49,840 nt of DNA from Anaerococcus provencensis (lineage in GTDB: Bacteria > Bacillota > Clostridia > Tissierellales > Peptoniphilaceae), in the NCBI RefSeq assembly GCF_000312365.2, contig NZ_HG003686.1:468680-518519 (forward strand). Reading direction: 5' to 3'. The stretch's first letter is position 1, and the number at the start of each line of letters is the position of its first letter. Below the pieces are notes generated by a model. That model saw nothing but the letters and a program-made list of their open reading frames with translations. It was not told where the DNA came from and ran no database searches. The translations under genes were made by a program, and so were the position numbers. Positions 32,662-42,815 of the stretch are shown here, one piece after another.

Positions 32662-33780
32662 CTAATTACTATTTCCTTGTTTTAAATTTCTCTTTAGTTC
32701 TTCTTCTAGCCTTGCTATCTCAGCTTGGGCAAGGCTTCTGTTTTTCTTGCCCTCAATTTGTATATTTCTAACTTCTTCTATAGTTGAAATCAATTGATCG
32801 TTGGTGTGCTTGATTGTATCCAGGTCAATTATACCACGTTCAGTTGCCTTTGCTGTTTCTATAGTATTTTGTTTTAGAGTATCAGCATTTTTTCTTAATA
32901 ATTCGTTTGTAAGGTCAGTCACCCTTTGTTGGCTTCTGATGGCTTGATTGGTGTGGTTCATGCCAAGGGCCAAGACCATTTGGTTTTTCCAAAGTGGGAT
33001 GGTATTTACAATTGTGGTTTGGATTTTTTCTGCCATAATTGAATTTGATGATTGAACCATCCTGATTTGTGGAGCCATTTGTATAGAAACCATACGGGTC
33101 AAATCAAGATCGTGAAGTTTTTTTTCAAATCTATTGGCTTGAGCCTTTAGGTCGTTTACTTTCTGGGCATCCAAAGGCAAGTTTGATTCGTTAGCCTTGG
33201 ATTCAAGGGCTGGAATTTCACTAGCGTAAGTTTCCTTTAGTTTTCTATTGCCAGCTTCGATGTACATGGTGATTTCTTTGTAGTATTCTTCGTTTAGATC
33301 ATACATTTGATCTAGCATAGAAATATCTTTCATCAAGGTTATTTGATGGTTTTCCAATGTCTTTGCAACTTCGTCAATATTTTTTTCTGCTGATTGGTAG
33401 CGGTATTTCATATCCTCAATCTTATTGACTTGTTTTTTCAAAAATCCTAGTGGTCCACTAGTTTCTTCTCTATCCATTGATTTGATATCCATTACAACAG
33501 AATCGAGCAAGTCCCCAATTTCTCCCAAGTCCTTGTTTCTTACTGTATCTAGAGTTTTTTCGGAGAAGTTTGAAATCTTCTTTTGTGCTCCAGACCCGTA
33601 TTGAAGGATGATATTTGTATTATCCAAGTCAATTTTCTTGGAGAAATCATCAATCATTTTTTCTTCTTCAGGTGAAAACTTAATATTGTTTTCTACTAGA
33701 TCTGGTCCTTCATTAGTTATACTTTCAAGCTTATTGTCATTTTCATTATCGCCGTCAAGGGTTAGTTTTATATCACTCAT
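32662..33780 (-). CDS. telA: TelA/KlaA-family toxic anion resistance protein
   Basis: The 372-residue protein matches the TelA family: a mostly helical, cytoplasmic protein with the segments PLGFLKKQVNKIEDMKYRYQ, LDQMYDLNEEYYKEITMYIEAG and IPLWKNQMVLALG. Relatives are linked to tellurite, antibiotic and envelope stress resistance, and pair with XpaC in Bacillus (xpaC-yaaN). It overlaps the XpaC-like gene upstream by 4 bases. Confidence 0.9.
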   Translation of the reverse strand: MSDIKLTLDGDNENDNKLESITNEGPDLVENNIKFSPEEEKMIDDFSKKIDLDNTNIILQYGSGAQKKISNFSEKTLDTVRNKDLGEIGDLLDSVVMDIKSMDREETSGPLGFLKKQVNKIEDMKYRYQSAEKNIDEVAKTLENHQITLMKDISMLDQMYDLNEEYYKEITMYIEAGNRKLKETYASEIPALESKANESNLPLDAQKVNDLKAQANRFEKKLHDLDLTRMVSIQMAPQIRMVQSSNSIMAEKIQTTIVNTIPLWKNQMVLALGMNHTNQAIRSQQRVTDLTNELLRKNADTLKQNTIETAKATERGIIDLDTIKHTNDQLISTIEEVRNIQIEGKKNRSLAQAEIARLEEELKRNLKQGNSN

Positions 33781-34793
33781 TTACTCCTCCAATCATTGTA
33801 TTTAAGTCCTTCTTGATTTAAAAGTAGGTTTATTGTGTCAATATCGGCCTTAATCTCCATGGTGCTATCGCTTAGAAAATCTAATTGTAATCTTTCAAAA
33901 GCGTTAGTCAGATCAACTATTGTTTCATCTATTTGTTCCATTGATTTTAATATTTTTGAGTTCTTTGATGTTATTTGCTCAAACTCGTAATATGCATTTA
34001 TAAGTTTTACGCTTGTTGGTAAATAATATTCAGAAAATTTATTTAATCCATGAGAACTTTCAGGATGGTTTTCGATTACTTTAAGGATATTTTTGCTTGA
34101 ATTTTCTAAATCTTCTATGTGGCCGATAAAGTTTTTATTTTCAATTTTATTTTTAACCAAGTTTATGGCAACTAAATCTTTATTTGCAGAATCGATTATT
34201 TCCTTAGAACGCACTAGATTAATTTCTTCTAAGTTTTGTTCATTTGAAATTTGCCTGATATCCGAAGCTTCAGATAATATCTCGTTTTTTCGTTCTTTGT
34301 ACAAGCTATAGGTTGGAATATCTAGGATAAAAAGAGACTTATTTTCAACTATTCTTGCCTCTGGGAAATAGTCTTCTTTTATCATATGCCTTAAGTCGCT
34401 ATATGTTTCTTCAATGTCTTGGTCTACTGAGTTTGCCAAATCGTTAATGGAAATGACTTTATTCCCATTAAGCTCTCTAATATATCTCCTATAGTTTTTT
34501 TCAATTCTTTCGTATTCCAATTTTCCTCTATATCCTGTAAGCATAAAAACTATAGAAATAAAAAGAGAAATTATAAAAATTATTAACCAAGATGATAGGT
34601 CACCAAATATCCAAGCTATAAACATTAATAGAATAATCACGAAACTAATAACAGAAAAGATAATGCCAAGGGCTAGCATTCCATTAGCTCTATTGATTTC
34701 CTTTGCAGGAAGTCTAAAGAGTTTTTCTTCTATTTTATTATCTTTTTCTGTAGACTCATCTACCAGTCTAATGCTATATCTGCGTTTTTTCAT
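33777..34793 (-). CDS. XpaC-family protein, paralogue 2
   Basis: The 338-residue protein has two membrane helices near the N-terminus (about residues 37-92), a wHTH-like segment (SINDLANSVDQDIEETYSDL), FILDIPTYSLYKE, and a helical C-terminal half. This is the XpaC (5-bromo-4-chloroindolyl phosphate hydrolysis) family; real enzyme activity is doubtful, since the name comes from a screening phenotype. It is a clear paralogue of the gene upstream, with the same endings (DTINLLLNQEG). Confidence 0.85.
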   Translation of the reverse strand: MKKRRYSIRLVDESTEKDNKIEEKLFRLPAKEINRANGMLALGIIFSVISFVIILLMFIAWIFGDLSSWLIIFIISLFISIVFMLTGYRGKLEYERIEKNYRRYIRELNGNKVISINDLANSVDQDIEETYSDLRHMIKEDYFPEARIVENKSLFILDIPTYSLYKERKNEILSEASDIRQISNEQNLEEINLVRSKEIIDSANKDLVAINLVKNKIENKNFIGHIEDLENSSKNILKVIENHPESSHGLNKFSEYYLPTSVKLINAYYEFEQITSKNSKILKSMEQIDETIVDLTNAFERLQLDFLSDSTMEIKADIDTINLLLNQEGLKYNDWRSK

Positions 34794-34814
34794 AATTTCC
34801 CCAAGTTAAATTAA

Positions 34815-35921
34815 TTAGCTCTCCCAATCATCTTCTGCGTAACCTTCTTGGTTAAGAAGTAAGTTTATTGTGTCAATATCAGTCTTTACATCCATGGCTC
34901 TATCAGCTAATAGTTCCACTTTGATTTTGTCAAAGGCTTCTGCTATTGTCAGTATTGATTCGTTGATTTGATTCATTGAATTTACGATTTTCTTATCATT
35001 TGTGCGCATCATTTCAAAATCGTTGTAAGTTTCGACAAGTTTTGCAGCTGTAGGCAAGTAGTAGTCAGAAAACTTGTTTAGGGCATAGGACTTGTCTGGA
35101 TACTTTTCTACTATATTTAATATATCCACTGAATTTTTGATAAGTTTATCTACATTGATTCTGAAATTAGCATCGTTAGTCCTAGCTTGACTTAGTTTTA
35201 TCCTGTCAAGAGAATTCTTACCCTGGTTTATGATTTCCTTTGCTCTTTCAAAGGATAGATCTTCTACCAAGACTTCGTCTTCTTCTTCTTTATTACTTGT
35301 CCTAGCTTGAGGAAGCTCCTTGCTCTTTTCTTTGTAAAGCCTAAAGGTAGGGATATCTAGGATAAATAGGGAGTCGTCTTCTACTATACGAGCCTGGTAA
35401 AAGTATCCTCTTTTCATCATCTTCATAAGGTCAGAGACGGTTTTTTCTTCGCTTTGGGCAACGGAACTTGCCAAATCTCTAATAGAAATAACTGTATTGT
35501 TGCCGAGTTCTCTTATAAATCTCACGTAGTTATTGGTTAGCCTAAAGTATTCTTTAGACGCTTTCCAAAATACATAGGGAAGTCCAATAGTCATCATTAT
35601 TAGAAATATTAAAAATAAAAAACTATCAAAGCCACCCATAAAAGCGAATTCATCCACATAAAAAATAAAACTTGCTAGACCAAAGCCTATTGCCGATAGG
35701 ATTGAAAAAACCTTATAGGTCTTAGCCTTGGCGAGTTCTGGTGGTTTTTGGGCACAAACCTCATTGTTTCTGGTCTGTGGCAAATTTTCTTTAGACCCTT
35801 TTGATTTTGTAAAGCTTCTGATAGTTGCATTTACAGAATCTTTTATTGTATTTCCAATCTCATCAAAATCGATGTCAGATAGTATGTCATTTATTTTAAA
35901 ATTGTTCTTGTTATCACTCAT
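34815..35921 (-). CDS. XpaC-family protein, paralogue 1
   Basis: The 368-residue protein has an N-terminal soluble part, two membrane helices (about residues 68-115), a SIRDLASSVAQSEEKTVSDL segment, FILDIPTFRLYKE, and a C-terminal helical part ending DTINLLLNQEGYAEDDW. It is the first gene of the operon and the longer of the two copies. Tandem XpaC copies suggest they form a hetero-oligomer with TelA at the membrane. Confidence 0.85.
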   Translation of the reverse strand: MSDNKNNFKINDILSDIDFDEIGNTIKDSVNATIRSFTKSKGSKENLPQTRNNEVCAQKPPELAKAKTYKVFSILSAIGFGLASFIFYVDEFAFMGGFDSFLFLIFLIMMTIGLPYVFWKASKEYFRLTNNYVRFIRELGNNTVISIRDLASSVAQSEEKTVSDLMKMMKRGYFYQARIVEDDSLFILDIPTFRLYKEKSKELPQARTSNKEEEDEVLVEDLSFERAKEIINQGKNSLDRIKLSQARTNDANFRINVDKLIKNSVDILNIVEKYPDKSYALNKFSDYYLPTAAKLVETYNDFEMMRTNDKKIVNSMNQINESILTIAEAFDKIKVELLADRAMDVKTDIDTINLLLNQEGYAEDDWES

Positions 35922-35946
35922 ACACTCTCCTTAGAAACTTACCATA

Positions 35947-35974
35947 ATTATACCTTAAAGCTTGATATATTTAA
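35947..35974 (-). promoter_or_regulatory. Probable promoter of the XpaC-TelA operon
   Basis: On the minus strand TTAAAT (35974-35969) and TATAAT (35952-35947) are separated by 16 bases, between the M16 gene end and the first XpaC gene. Confidence 0.5.
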
Positions 35975-35996
35975 ACGAAAATCAATTATTTTAAAT

Positions 35997-38840
35997 TTAA
36001 TTCTTCAAATCTATAATCTTATCAAATTTATCTTTTACTTCTAATATACTTTCTCTATTGCCAAAGACACATATATTCTCTTCGCCAATAGCGGTTTTAA
36101 AGAGCTTTTTATATTCTTTGATTTCATCAAGCTTTGCGTATTTGATATCAGCAAGGATTTTTTCATGGTCTACAGGATTTTCTTTTTTATACCTTGCATA
36201 ATCCTCGTCGGCCAAAGCTTGTGGTGATTTCGGTCTTAAAAATGTACCCATTGAAGAGATTTGTTGGTTTTCAAAGTCTATATGGCTAAGTGCTATGTTT
36301 TCTGTTAGGGATGGAATTTGTCTATAAGTTTCCAAGGTTTTTAAGATGTGTGGGTCTCTATAGGAATATGCTGACAAAAGTCCTGCCTTATTTATAGTAA
36401 GACCACCACCGTATGCGCCTGCCTTGGCACGGATTAGCTCATATAGGTATGGGTTTGATAGTATAGAACTTGCTAAAACTAACTTACCTTCAAAGTTATG
36501 ACCGTATTTTTTGATATCAGCACTTTGACCTACATAATTGACATTGGCATCTGACATGACAGCTTCTTTGTAAGATTTTGGAGAAAATTCAATTTCAACC
36601 TTATCTTTTTTATCCTCAAGGTTGTCAAAACTTGTATTTATTATTTCTTTAACTTTTATAAATTCATCTTTTGAACAAGTTATATTTATTTCAAAATCAT
36701 TTGAAAATAACTTAGCATAAATTTCCGTAATCTTATCGTGAAAGTCATCAAAATTATTTTTTGCTTGGTCAATCACTTCTTCCAAAAATAGGTAAGATCC
36801 TATGCCAGATAGCTCATCTCTTAACATAGTAGCCATATCAATGTGGGCATTTGCTCTGTTTATGGCAAGTATGTGTCCTTGATCGTACATTCCTGATGCA
36901 AAATATGCCTTTTTCATCCTTAGTATTTCAAGAATTCTCTTTTGGTTGTCAAATTTAGAATTTAACATGAATTCATTCATCAGTTCCAAAGCTTTTGCGA
37001 AAGACTTGGATGTACTAATAAAGGAAACTTTTTCTAGCCTTGCAAGGTCATTTTCATTAACATTTATAAATGAATTTGAAAAGTTTGGACTTGCTAAGTG
37101 TTGGAACAAGACGTCATCAATTTGTGTATAGGCCATATTACTTGTATCGACAGATCCCATAAAGTCGTTTATTAGAGATAGGTATTGCAATTCTCTTAAA
37201 TCTAAGTGGTCGATATTAAAGTAAAGGGAAGTGTAGATAAGGCCAGCTGTGTCCATATCGTGGTAGATAAACTTATCATCTATCAGATCTCTTGGAGTTT
37301 GGTCAACTTTTGTAGGTACATCGTCAATGTTTAAAACTGGAATACTTGCCTTTTGTTCCTCGGTGTCAGCTGTATTTTGGTGGATTTCTAGTTTTTCTAG
37401 ATCTTTTTTGATTTTTTGTAATTCTTCCTGGCTAATATTTTTATTTAGATTATCAATATAAGCTTCTAGGTCTTCTTGCTTTTTCTTGTTATAAGTGCTA
37501 CTTGGCTTTGCAATGTAGATTAGTCTTGTTGGATTATCTATAAAGTTCTGTTTGATGAAGTTTTCATAATAATCAGTTTCTACAAGCTCTCCTAGTTCGT
37601 TTAGGTAGTTGACAATTTCAAAACTTTCAAAGATTGACTTGTTAAAAGACCACATCAAAAAGTAGTTTAATCCTCTGCTTACTGAATTTAATTGGTCTCT
37701 TTGTCCATATTGGAAGATTGAAAATGCTGATTTTAGACTTTCTTTGTTAAGGCCAAGGCTTGCTTCTTTTAAACCTTCTTCTATGATTTCTACAAATCTA
37801 TCAAGTTTTTTACCATCTGTCTTTTGAGCTAGTAGAACTAATGAACTTCTTACTCCATAGCCGACTCTTGCATAAAATGACTCTGGGTCAATTTCCTCGT
37901 TGATTTGTTTTTTGATAATAGATGAATCCATGTGGAAGAGGACACTTACCAAAATTGCAAGGGTCAAAGTGTATTTTGTGTCTGGATTTGCCTTTGTTAG
38001 AAATCCATAGGCCAAGTAATCAGAATTTTCACTAGCCTTACTTGATGGATAAGTAGATTCAATCACGCCATCAAAGTAATTATCAGGAACCTTGATATCA
38101 TAATCAAAATCCTTGTAGTCATAGTTTGACAAATATTCCTTATCCAGATGATCTAGGTAAAGATCTATATCCAAGTCCCCATAAAAATAAATGTAGGCAT
38201 TTGATGGATGGTAGTGGTTTTTGTAAAAATCTACAAATTCATCATAAGAAAGTTTATATATTTCTGCTGGATCTCCACCAGATTCGTATTGGTAAGGACT
38301 ATTTTTATATAAATGTGAGATTATATCGTTATATACAAGCTCATCAGGATCTGTAAGCGCACCCTTCATCTCGTTATATACAACGCCAGATATACCAGTG
38401 ATCTCATCTCCATCCATCTCATAGTGCCAGCCCTCTTGGTCAAGGATTTCTTTTTTGTTTACTACAGCTGGATTAAAAACAGCATCTAGGTAAACATCTG
38501 TAAGGTTAAAAAAGTCCTTGTCATTTTCACTAGAAACTGGGTAGACAGTTTTGTCTGGATAGGTCATTGCATTTAGGAAAGTTTGTAATGATGAGCTAGC
38601 CATATCCATAAAAGGTTCGCGAGTTGTGTATTTCTTGGAACCATTTAATACAGAATGTTCCATAATATGGGCCATACCCTTGGAATTTGTTGGTGGGGTC
38701 TTAAAACCTATGCCAAAAGTCTTATTTTTGTCAGATGTTTTTACATAAACAACTTGAGCTTTAGTTTTATCGTGGACGTACAAAAATACTTCCACGCCCA
38801 TTTTTTCGTAAGTTTTTTTATCTTTTAATTTGTAAGTCAT
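35997..38840 (-). CDS. M16C insulinase-family zinc metalloprotease (PreP-like)
   Basis: The 947-residue protein has the inverted zinc motif HIMEH (His58, Glu61, His62) and the downstream glutamate in EILDQEGWHYE. The length and the pattern MAHIMEHSVLNGS and NAMTYPDKTVYPVSS are typical of the presequence protease/M16C group, single-chain proteases that enclose and degrade peptides. No signal peptide is visible, so it is probably cytoplasmic, clearing peptides. AGGAGG precedes its ATG on the minus strand. Confidence 0.93.
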   Translation of the reverse strand: MTYKLKDKKTYEKMGVEVFLYVHDKTKAQVVYVKTSDKNKTFGIGFKTPPTNSKGMAHIMEHSVLNGSKKYTTREPFMDMASSSLQTFLNAMTYPDKTVYPVSSENDKDFFNLTDVYLDAVFNPAVVNKKEILDQEGWHYEMDGDEITGISGVVYNEMKGALTDPDELVYNDIISHLYKNSPYQYESGGDPAEIYKLSYDEFVDFYKNHYHPSNAYIYFYGDLDIDLYLDHLDKEYLSNYDYKDFDYDIKVPDNYFDGVIESTYPSSKASENSDYLAYGFLTKANPDTKYTLTLAILVSVLFHMDSSIIKKQINEEIDPESFYARVGYGVRSSLVLLAQKTDGKKLDRFVEIIEEGLKEASLGLNKESLKSAFSIFQYGQRDQLNSVSRGLNYFLMWSFNKSIFESFEIVNYLNELGELVETDYYENFIKQNFIDNPTRLIYIAKPSSTYNKKKQEDLEAYIDNLNKNISQEELQKIKKDLEKLEIHQNTADTEEQKASIPVLNIDDVPTKVDQTPRDLIDDKFIYHDMDTAGLIYTSLYFNIDHLDLRELQYLSLINDFMGSVDTSNMAYTQIDDVLFQHLASPNFSNSFINVNENDLARLEKVSFISTSKSFAKALELMNEFMLNSKFDNQKRILEILRMKKAYFASGMYDQGHILAINRANAHIDMATMLRDELSGIGSYLFLEEVIDQAKNNFDDFHDKITEIYAKLFSNDFEINITCSKDEFIKVKEIINTSFDNLEDKKDKVEIEFSPKSYKEAVMSDANVNYVGQSADIKKYGHNFEGKLVLASSILSNPYLYELIRAKAGAYGGGLTINKAGLLSAYSYRDPHILKTLETYRQIPSLTENIALSHIDFENQQISSMGTFLRPKSPQALADEDYARYKKENPVDHEKILADIKYAKLDEIKEYKKLFKTAIGEENICVFGNRESILEVKDKFDKIIDLKN

Positions 38841-38925
38841 ATTTCCTCCGTTTGTTTAACTATACTCCAAGAAAGTTTTACTGATATTGGGTAAAATAGC
38901 TAAGAATAATAATATGGAGGAAATT

Positions 38926-39918
38926 ATGAAACTAGGAATTTTGGGTTCTGGCAAAATTGTCAATGAAGTTTTGCCTGTAATAAAAGATATAGAAAATATA
39001 GACCTTGTGGCCATAGCTGCAAGAAATGAAGAAAAACTACAAAACTTATGTCAAGACTTTGGAATAAAGAGATACTATCTAGCTATAGATGATCTCTTGG
39101 CCGATGATGAGATAGATACAGTTTATGTAGCTTTGCCAAACAACTTACACTTTGAAGTAATGAATAAGGCTATAGATAAAGGGAAAAATATAATTTGTGA
39201 GAAGCCTTTTACATCAAACTCTTACCAAACAGAAAAAATTATCGAAAAGGCAAGGGCAAATGATGTGATGATAGTTGAGGCCATTAGCCACAGATTTATC
39301 CCTAATGCAAATGAAGTTAAAAAACTTATAGGGGACTTGGGAGAGATAAAGATTGTTTCCTTTAACTACTCCCAATATTCATCAAGATATGACAAGTTCA
39401 AAGAAGGAATCATTGAGCCGGTCTTTAGATTAGAGAACTCCGGTGGGGCCTTGGTTGACCTAAACTTATACAATGTAGCCTTTGCTGTCGATACTTTTGG
39501 TCTGCCAAAGGACGTTAAGTACTTTGCAAATATAGAAAAAGACATAGATACCTCTGGCATAGTTATCCTTGATTATGAGGATTTCAAAGTTTCATGTATT
39601 GGATCAAAAGATTCTGCTGCTCCTATCATAAACACTATACAAGGAAGTGAAGCAACTATTGAGATTTCGGACGCTTTGAATAGTTTTGATAAGTATAAGC
39701 TTACAAAAACTCATGCAAGTGGTGTGGAAAGTTTTGACTATAACCTTGAAAACAAATCCAGACTATATTATGAATTTGTAGAAATCGAAGAGATTTTGAG
39801 AAATAAGGATAAAAAGAGGGTAAACGAGCTATTAAAACTAACACAAAATTATATGGATGTCCTAACTCGTGCTAGATTTGATGCAAATATTTACTATCCA
39901 GCAGATACAATTAATTAA
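38926..39918 (+). CDS. Gfo/Idh/MocA family oxidoreductase
   Basis: The 330-residue protein has an N-terminal Rossmann fold (MKLGILGSGKIVNEV), the NAD(P) motif CEKPF and EAISHRF, as in sugar and cyclitol dehydrogenases of this family. The ATG at 38926 is preferred to one at 38887, since GGAGG lies 5 bases before it and the Rossmann strand then starts at the N-terminus. The gene precedes a mannose-family PTS with a gap of 69 bases, so it may act on a sugar imported by that PTS. The substrate cannot be read from the sequence. Confidence 0.88.
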   Translation: MKLGILGSGKIVNEVLPVIKDIENIDLVAIAARNEEKLQNLCQDFGIKRYYLAIDDLLADDEIDTVYVALPNNLHFEVMNKAIDKGKNIICEKPFTSNSYQTEKIIEKARANDVMIVEAISHRFIPNANEVKKLIGDLGEIKIVSFNYSQYSSRYDKFKEGIIEPVFRLENSGGALVDLNLYNVAFAVDTFGLPKDVKYFANIEKDIDTSGIVILDYEDFKVSCIGSKDSAAPIINTIQGSEATIEISDALNSFDKYKLTKTHASGVESFDYNLENKSRLYYEFVEIEEILRNKDKKRVNELLKLTQNYMDVLTRARFDANIYYPADTIN

Positions 39919-39987
39919 GACTGTGCTATAATAAAGTTATATAATCTATGAATTTATATAAAATTTGTTTTAAGGAAAGGAGAGAAG

Positions 39988-41004
39988 ATGGTAGGAATAA
40001 TACTTGCAAGTCACGGCCACTTTGCCGAGGGCATCAAAGAATCTGCGCAAATGATTTTTGGCGACCAAGAAAAGTTTGAATCAGCAATTCTTTTGCCATC
40101 CATGGGACCAGATGACTTGAGAAATGAGCTTGAAGCTTGCATCAAAAAAGTTGATAGCGATGAAATTTTATTTCTAGTTGATCTATGGGGAGGCACTCCA
40201 TTTAACCAAACATCAAACTTGCTCGATGGCCACGAAGATAAATGGGCAATAGTTGCTGGAATGAATCTACCAATGGTCATAGAAGCCCTATCAGAAAGAT
40301 TTACTAATGAATCTTCTCACGGCATTGCAAAGGCTATTATAGGATCTGCAAGAGAAGGTGTAAAGATCAAACCAGAAAGTCTAAACGAAACAGAAGCAAA
40401 GGCAGAAGCCAAAGAAGTTGACAAGGCCCAAGAGGAAGTAGATGCCAAGACTAAGGCAGATGGATCAATTCCTCCAGGAACTGTTATTGGCGATGGCAAG
40501 ATTGACATTGCCCTAGCTCGTATAGACACAAGGCTCTTGCATGGACAAGTTGCAACTAGCTGGACCAAGGCTACCAAGCCAGACCGTATCATAGTTGTAT
40601 CTGATGCAGTAAGCAAGGATGCACTTCGCAAATCTATGGTAATGGAGGCTGAGCCGCCAGGAGTAAAGGCTCACGTAGTTCCAGTTTGGAAGATGAAAGA
40701 AATTATAGACGACCCAAGATTTGGGGCAACTCGTGCTATGCTTTTGTTTGAAAAACCACAAGATGTTCTAGAACTTATGGAACTAGGTGGCAAGCTTGAC
40801 AAAGTAAATATCGGATCTATGGCTTATTCAGAAGGTAAAGTCAACTTAAACACAGCAGTAGCTATGAACAAAGATGATGTAGAAACTATAGAAAAGCTAA
40901 AAGATTATGGCATAAGTTTTGATGTGAGAAAAGTTCCATCTGACAAATCTGACAACTTAGATAATATGCTCAAAAAAGCAAAATCTGAATTAAAAATGAA
41001 TTAG
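39988..41004 (+). CDS. PTS mannose/fructose/sorbose family IIAB component
   Basis: The 338-residue protein fuses IIA (GIILASHGHFAEG, phospho-His9/11 region) and IIB (IDIALARIDTRLLHGQV, with the phospho-His in LLHGQ) through an Ala/Glu/Lys-rich linker of about 45 residues. It passes phosphate from HPr to the incoming sugar. AAAGGAGAG precedes the ATG. IIC, IID and DUF956 follow without large gaps. Confidence 0.93.
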   Translation: MVGIILASHGHFAEGIKESAQMIFGDQEKFESAILLPSMGPDDLRNELEACIKKVDSDEILFLVDLWGGTPFNQTSNLLDGHEDKWAIVAGMNLPMVIEALSERFTNESSHGIAKAIIGSAREGVKIKPESLNETEAKAEAKEVDKAQEEVDAKTKADGSIPPGTVIGDGKIDIALARIDTRLLHGQVATSWTKATKPDRIIVVSDAVSKDALRKSMVMEAEPPGVKAHVVPVWKMKEIIDDPRFGATRAMLLFEKPQDVLELMELGGKLDKVNIGSMAYSEGKVNLNTAVAMNKDDVETIEKLKDYGISFDVRKVPSDKSDNLDNMLKKAKSELKMN

Positions 41005-41013
41005 GAGAGAAAA

Positions 41014-41829
41014 ATGTCTGCAATTAATATTATTTTAATCTTTGTGGTAGCTTTCCTAGCAGGTTGTGAAGGGGTCCTAGACCAATTCCAATTTCACCAA
41101 CCAGTAGTTGCTTGTACCCTCATAGGTCTTGTGACAGGTCACCTCAAAGAAGGTGTCATGCTAGGTGGTTCACTACAAATGCTAGCCTTAGGCTGGTCAA
41201 ATGTAGGAGCGGCTATAGCTCCAGATGCAGCCCTAGCTTCAGTTGCATCAGCAATAATCATGGCTTTGGCCTTAAACGGAGGAGATGCCAATGCTACAGA
41301 AGCTATATCAACATCAATAACCCTTGCAATCCCACTTTCAGTAGCTGGATTGTTTCTGACAATGCTTGCAAGAACCTTAGCTATTCCAATGGTTCATGCC
41401 ATGGATAGCGCAGCAGAAGATGCAAACTTTGCAAAAATCGAAAGACTTCAATGGGCAGGTATAGCTATGCAAGGACTTCGTATTGCAATTCCTGCAGTAA
41501 TCCTTTGCTTTATCCCTGCTAAGGTTGTAACAGATGCTCTTAACTCTATGCCAGTATGGCTTAAAGAAGGTATGGCTATAGGAGGCGGTATGGTTGCAGC
41601 TGTTGGTTATGCCATGGTATTAAATATGATGAGTACCAAAGAAACCTGGCCATTTTTTGCCCTTGGTTTTGTCCTTGCAGCAATCCCACAAATCACATTG
41701 ATAGGACTAGGTGTCATAGCTGTTTCCCTTGCCCTAGTCTATATGAAACTTAAAGGCCTTGCTCAAAATAGCGGAGGATCATCTTCAAACTCTGGAGATC
41801 CCCTTGGCGATATAATCAATGACTATTAA
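41014..41829 (+). CDS. PTS mannose family IIC component
   Basis: The 271-residue membrane protein has the IIC pattern: GVLDQFQFHQPVVACTLIGL and GSLQMLALGWSNVGAAIAPD. It forms the sugar channel together with IID. Lipid-facing helices and a C-terminal Ser/Gly-rich tail are visible. It starts 9 bases after the IIAB gene. Confidence 0.94.
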   Translation: MSAINIILIFVVAFLAGCEGVLDQFQFHQPVVACTLIGLVTGHLKEGVMLGGSLQMLALGWSNVGAAIAPDAALASVASAIIMALALNGGDANATEAISTSITLAIPLSVAGLFLTMLARTLAIPMVHAMDSAAEDANFAKIERLQWAGIAMQGLRIAIPAVILCFIPAKVVTDALNSMPVWLKEGMAIGGGMVAAVGYAMVLNMMSTKETWPFFALGFVLAAIPQITLIGLGVIAVSLALVYMKLKGLAQNSGGSSSNSGDPLGDIINDY

Positions 41830-41840
41830 GGAGGGATCTA

Positions 41841-42812
41841 ATGACTGAAAACAAAAAAACTATTAAAAAAGAACAAGCTGAAGTCATCACAGGTGAAAAT
41901 GGAAGAATAGAACTTAGCGAATCTGTCAGAAAGAAAGTCTGCAACAGACACCAATTCTTGCAAGGTACTTGGAACTTTGAGAGAATGCAAAATGGTGGTT
42001 GGGCATATGCCATTATTCCAGCCATCAAAGCCTTATACCACGACAAAGCTAGCCAAGCAGCGGCACTAAAGCGCCACTTGGAATTTTACAACACCCACCC
42101 ATACGTATCTGCACCAGTAATGGGAGTTACCCTAGCTATGGAAGAAGAAAGAGCTAACGGTACAGCTATAGATGATGCTGCAATAAACGGTGTAAAAGTT
42201 GGTATGATGGGACCACTTGCAGGTGTAGGCGACCCAGTATTCTGGTTTACAATTAGACCTATATTGGGAGCCCTTGGTGCATCTCTTGCTCTAACTGGAA
42301 ATATATTAGGTCCACTAATATTTTTCGTATTTTGGAACTTAATCAGATACATCTTCCTATGGAAAACCCAAGAAGCAGGCTACAAGGCAGGAAATGAAAT
42401 CACAAAGGACCTTTCTGGTGGACTACTTGGCAAAGTTACCCTAATGGCATCTATACTAGGAATGTTTGTCATAGGAGCTCTTGTTCAACGTTGGGTAAAT
42501 GTCAATATTCCTGTAGAAATTACAAGAGTTGCCCAAAATACCCAAACCTATATCCATTGGGAAAAGCTTCCAGCTGGAGCAGAAGGAATCAAACAAGCCC
42601 TAGAAACATATAATACCTACGGCGCAACTGCCTTTAGTCCAGAAAAGGTAACAACCCTACAAGATAACTTGGATATGCTTATACCAGGATTATTGCCACT
42701 ATTACTAACTCTTGGTGTATCAAAACTTCTCAAAAAAGACGTTTCACCAATTACAATTATCCTTGCTTTATTTGCAATAGGAATTGTAGCAAGATACTTC
42801 CACATAATGTAG
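41841..42812 (+). CDS. PTS mannose family IID component
   Basis: The 323-residue protein has the IID motifs: FERMQNGGWAYAIIPAIKAL, FYNTHPYVSAPVMGVTLAME, and MGPLAGVGDPVFWF. It completes the membrane sugar channel with IIC. AAGGAGGG precedes it, 11 bases after IIC. Confidence 0.95.
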   Translation: MTENKKTIKKEQAEVITGENGRIELSESVRKKVCNRHQFLQGTWNFERMQNGGWAYAIIPAIKALYHDKASQAAALKRHLEFYNTHPYVSAPVMGVTLAMEEERANGTAIDDAAINGVKVGMMGPLAGVGDPVFWFTIRPILGALGASLALTGNILGPLIFFVFWNLIRYIFLWKTQEAGYKAGNEITKDLSGGLLGKVTLMASILGMFVIGALVQRWVNVNIPVEITRVAQNTQTYIHWEKLPAGAEGIKQALETYNTYGATAFSPEKVTTLQDNLDMLIPGLLPLLLTLGVSKLLKKDVSPITIILALFAIGIVARYFHIM

Positions 42813-42815
42813 GCT

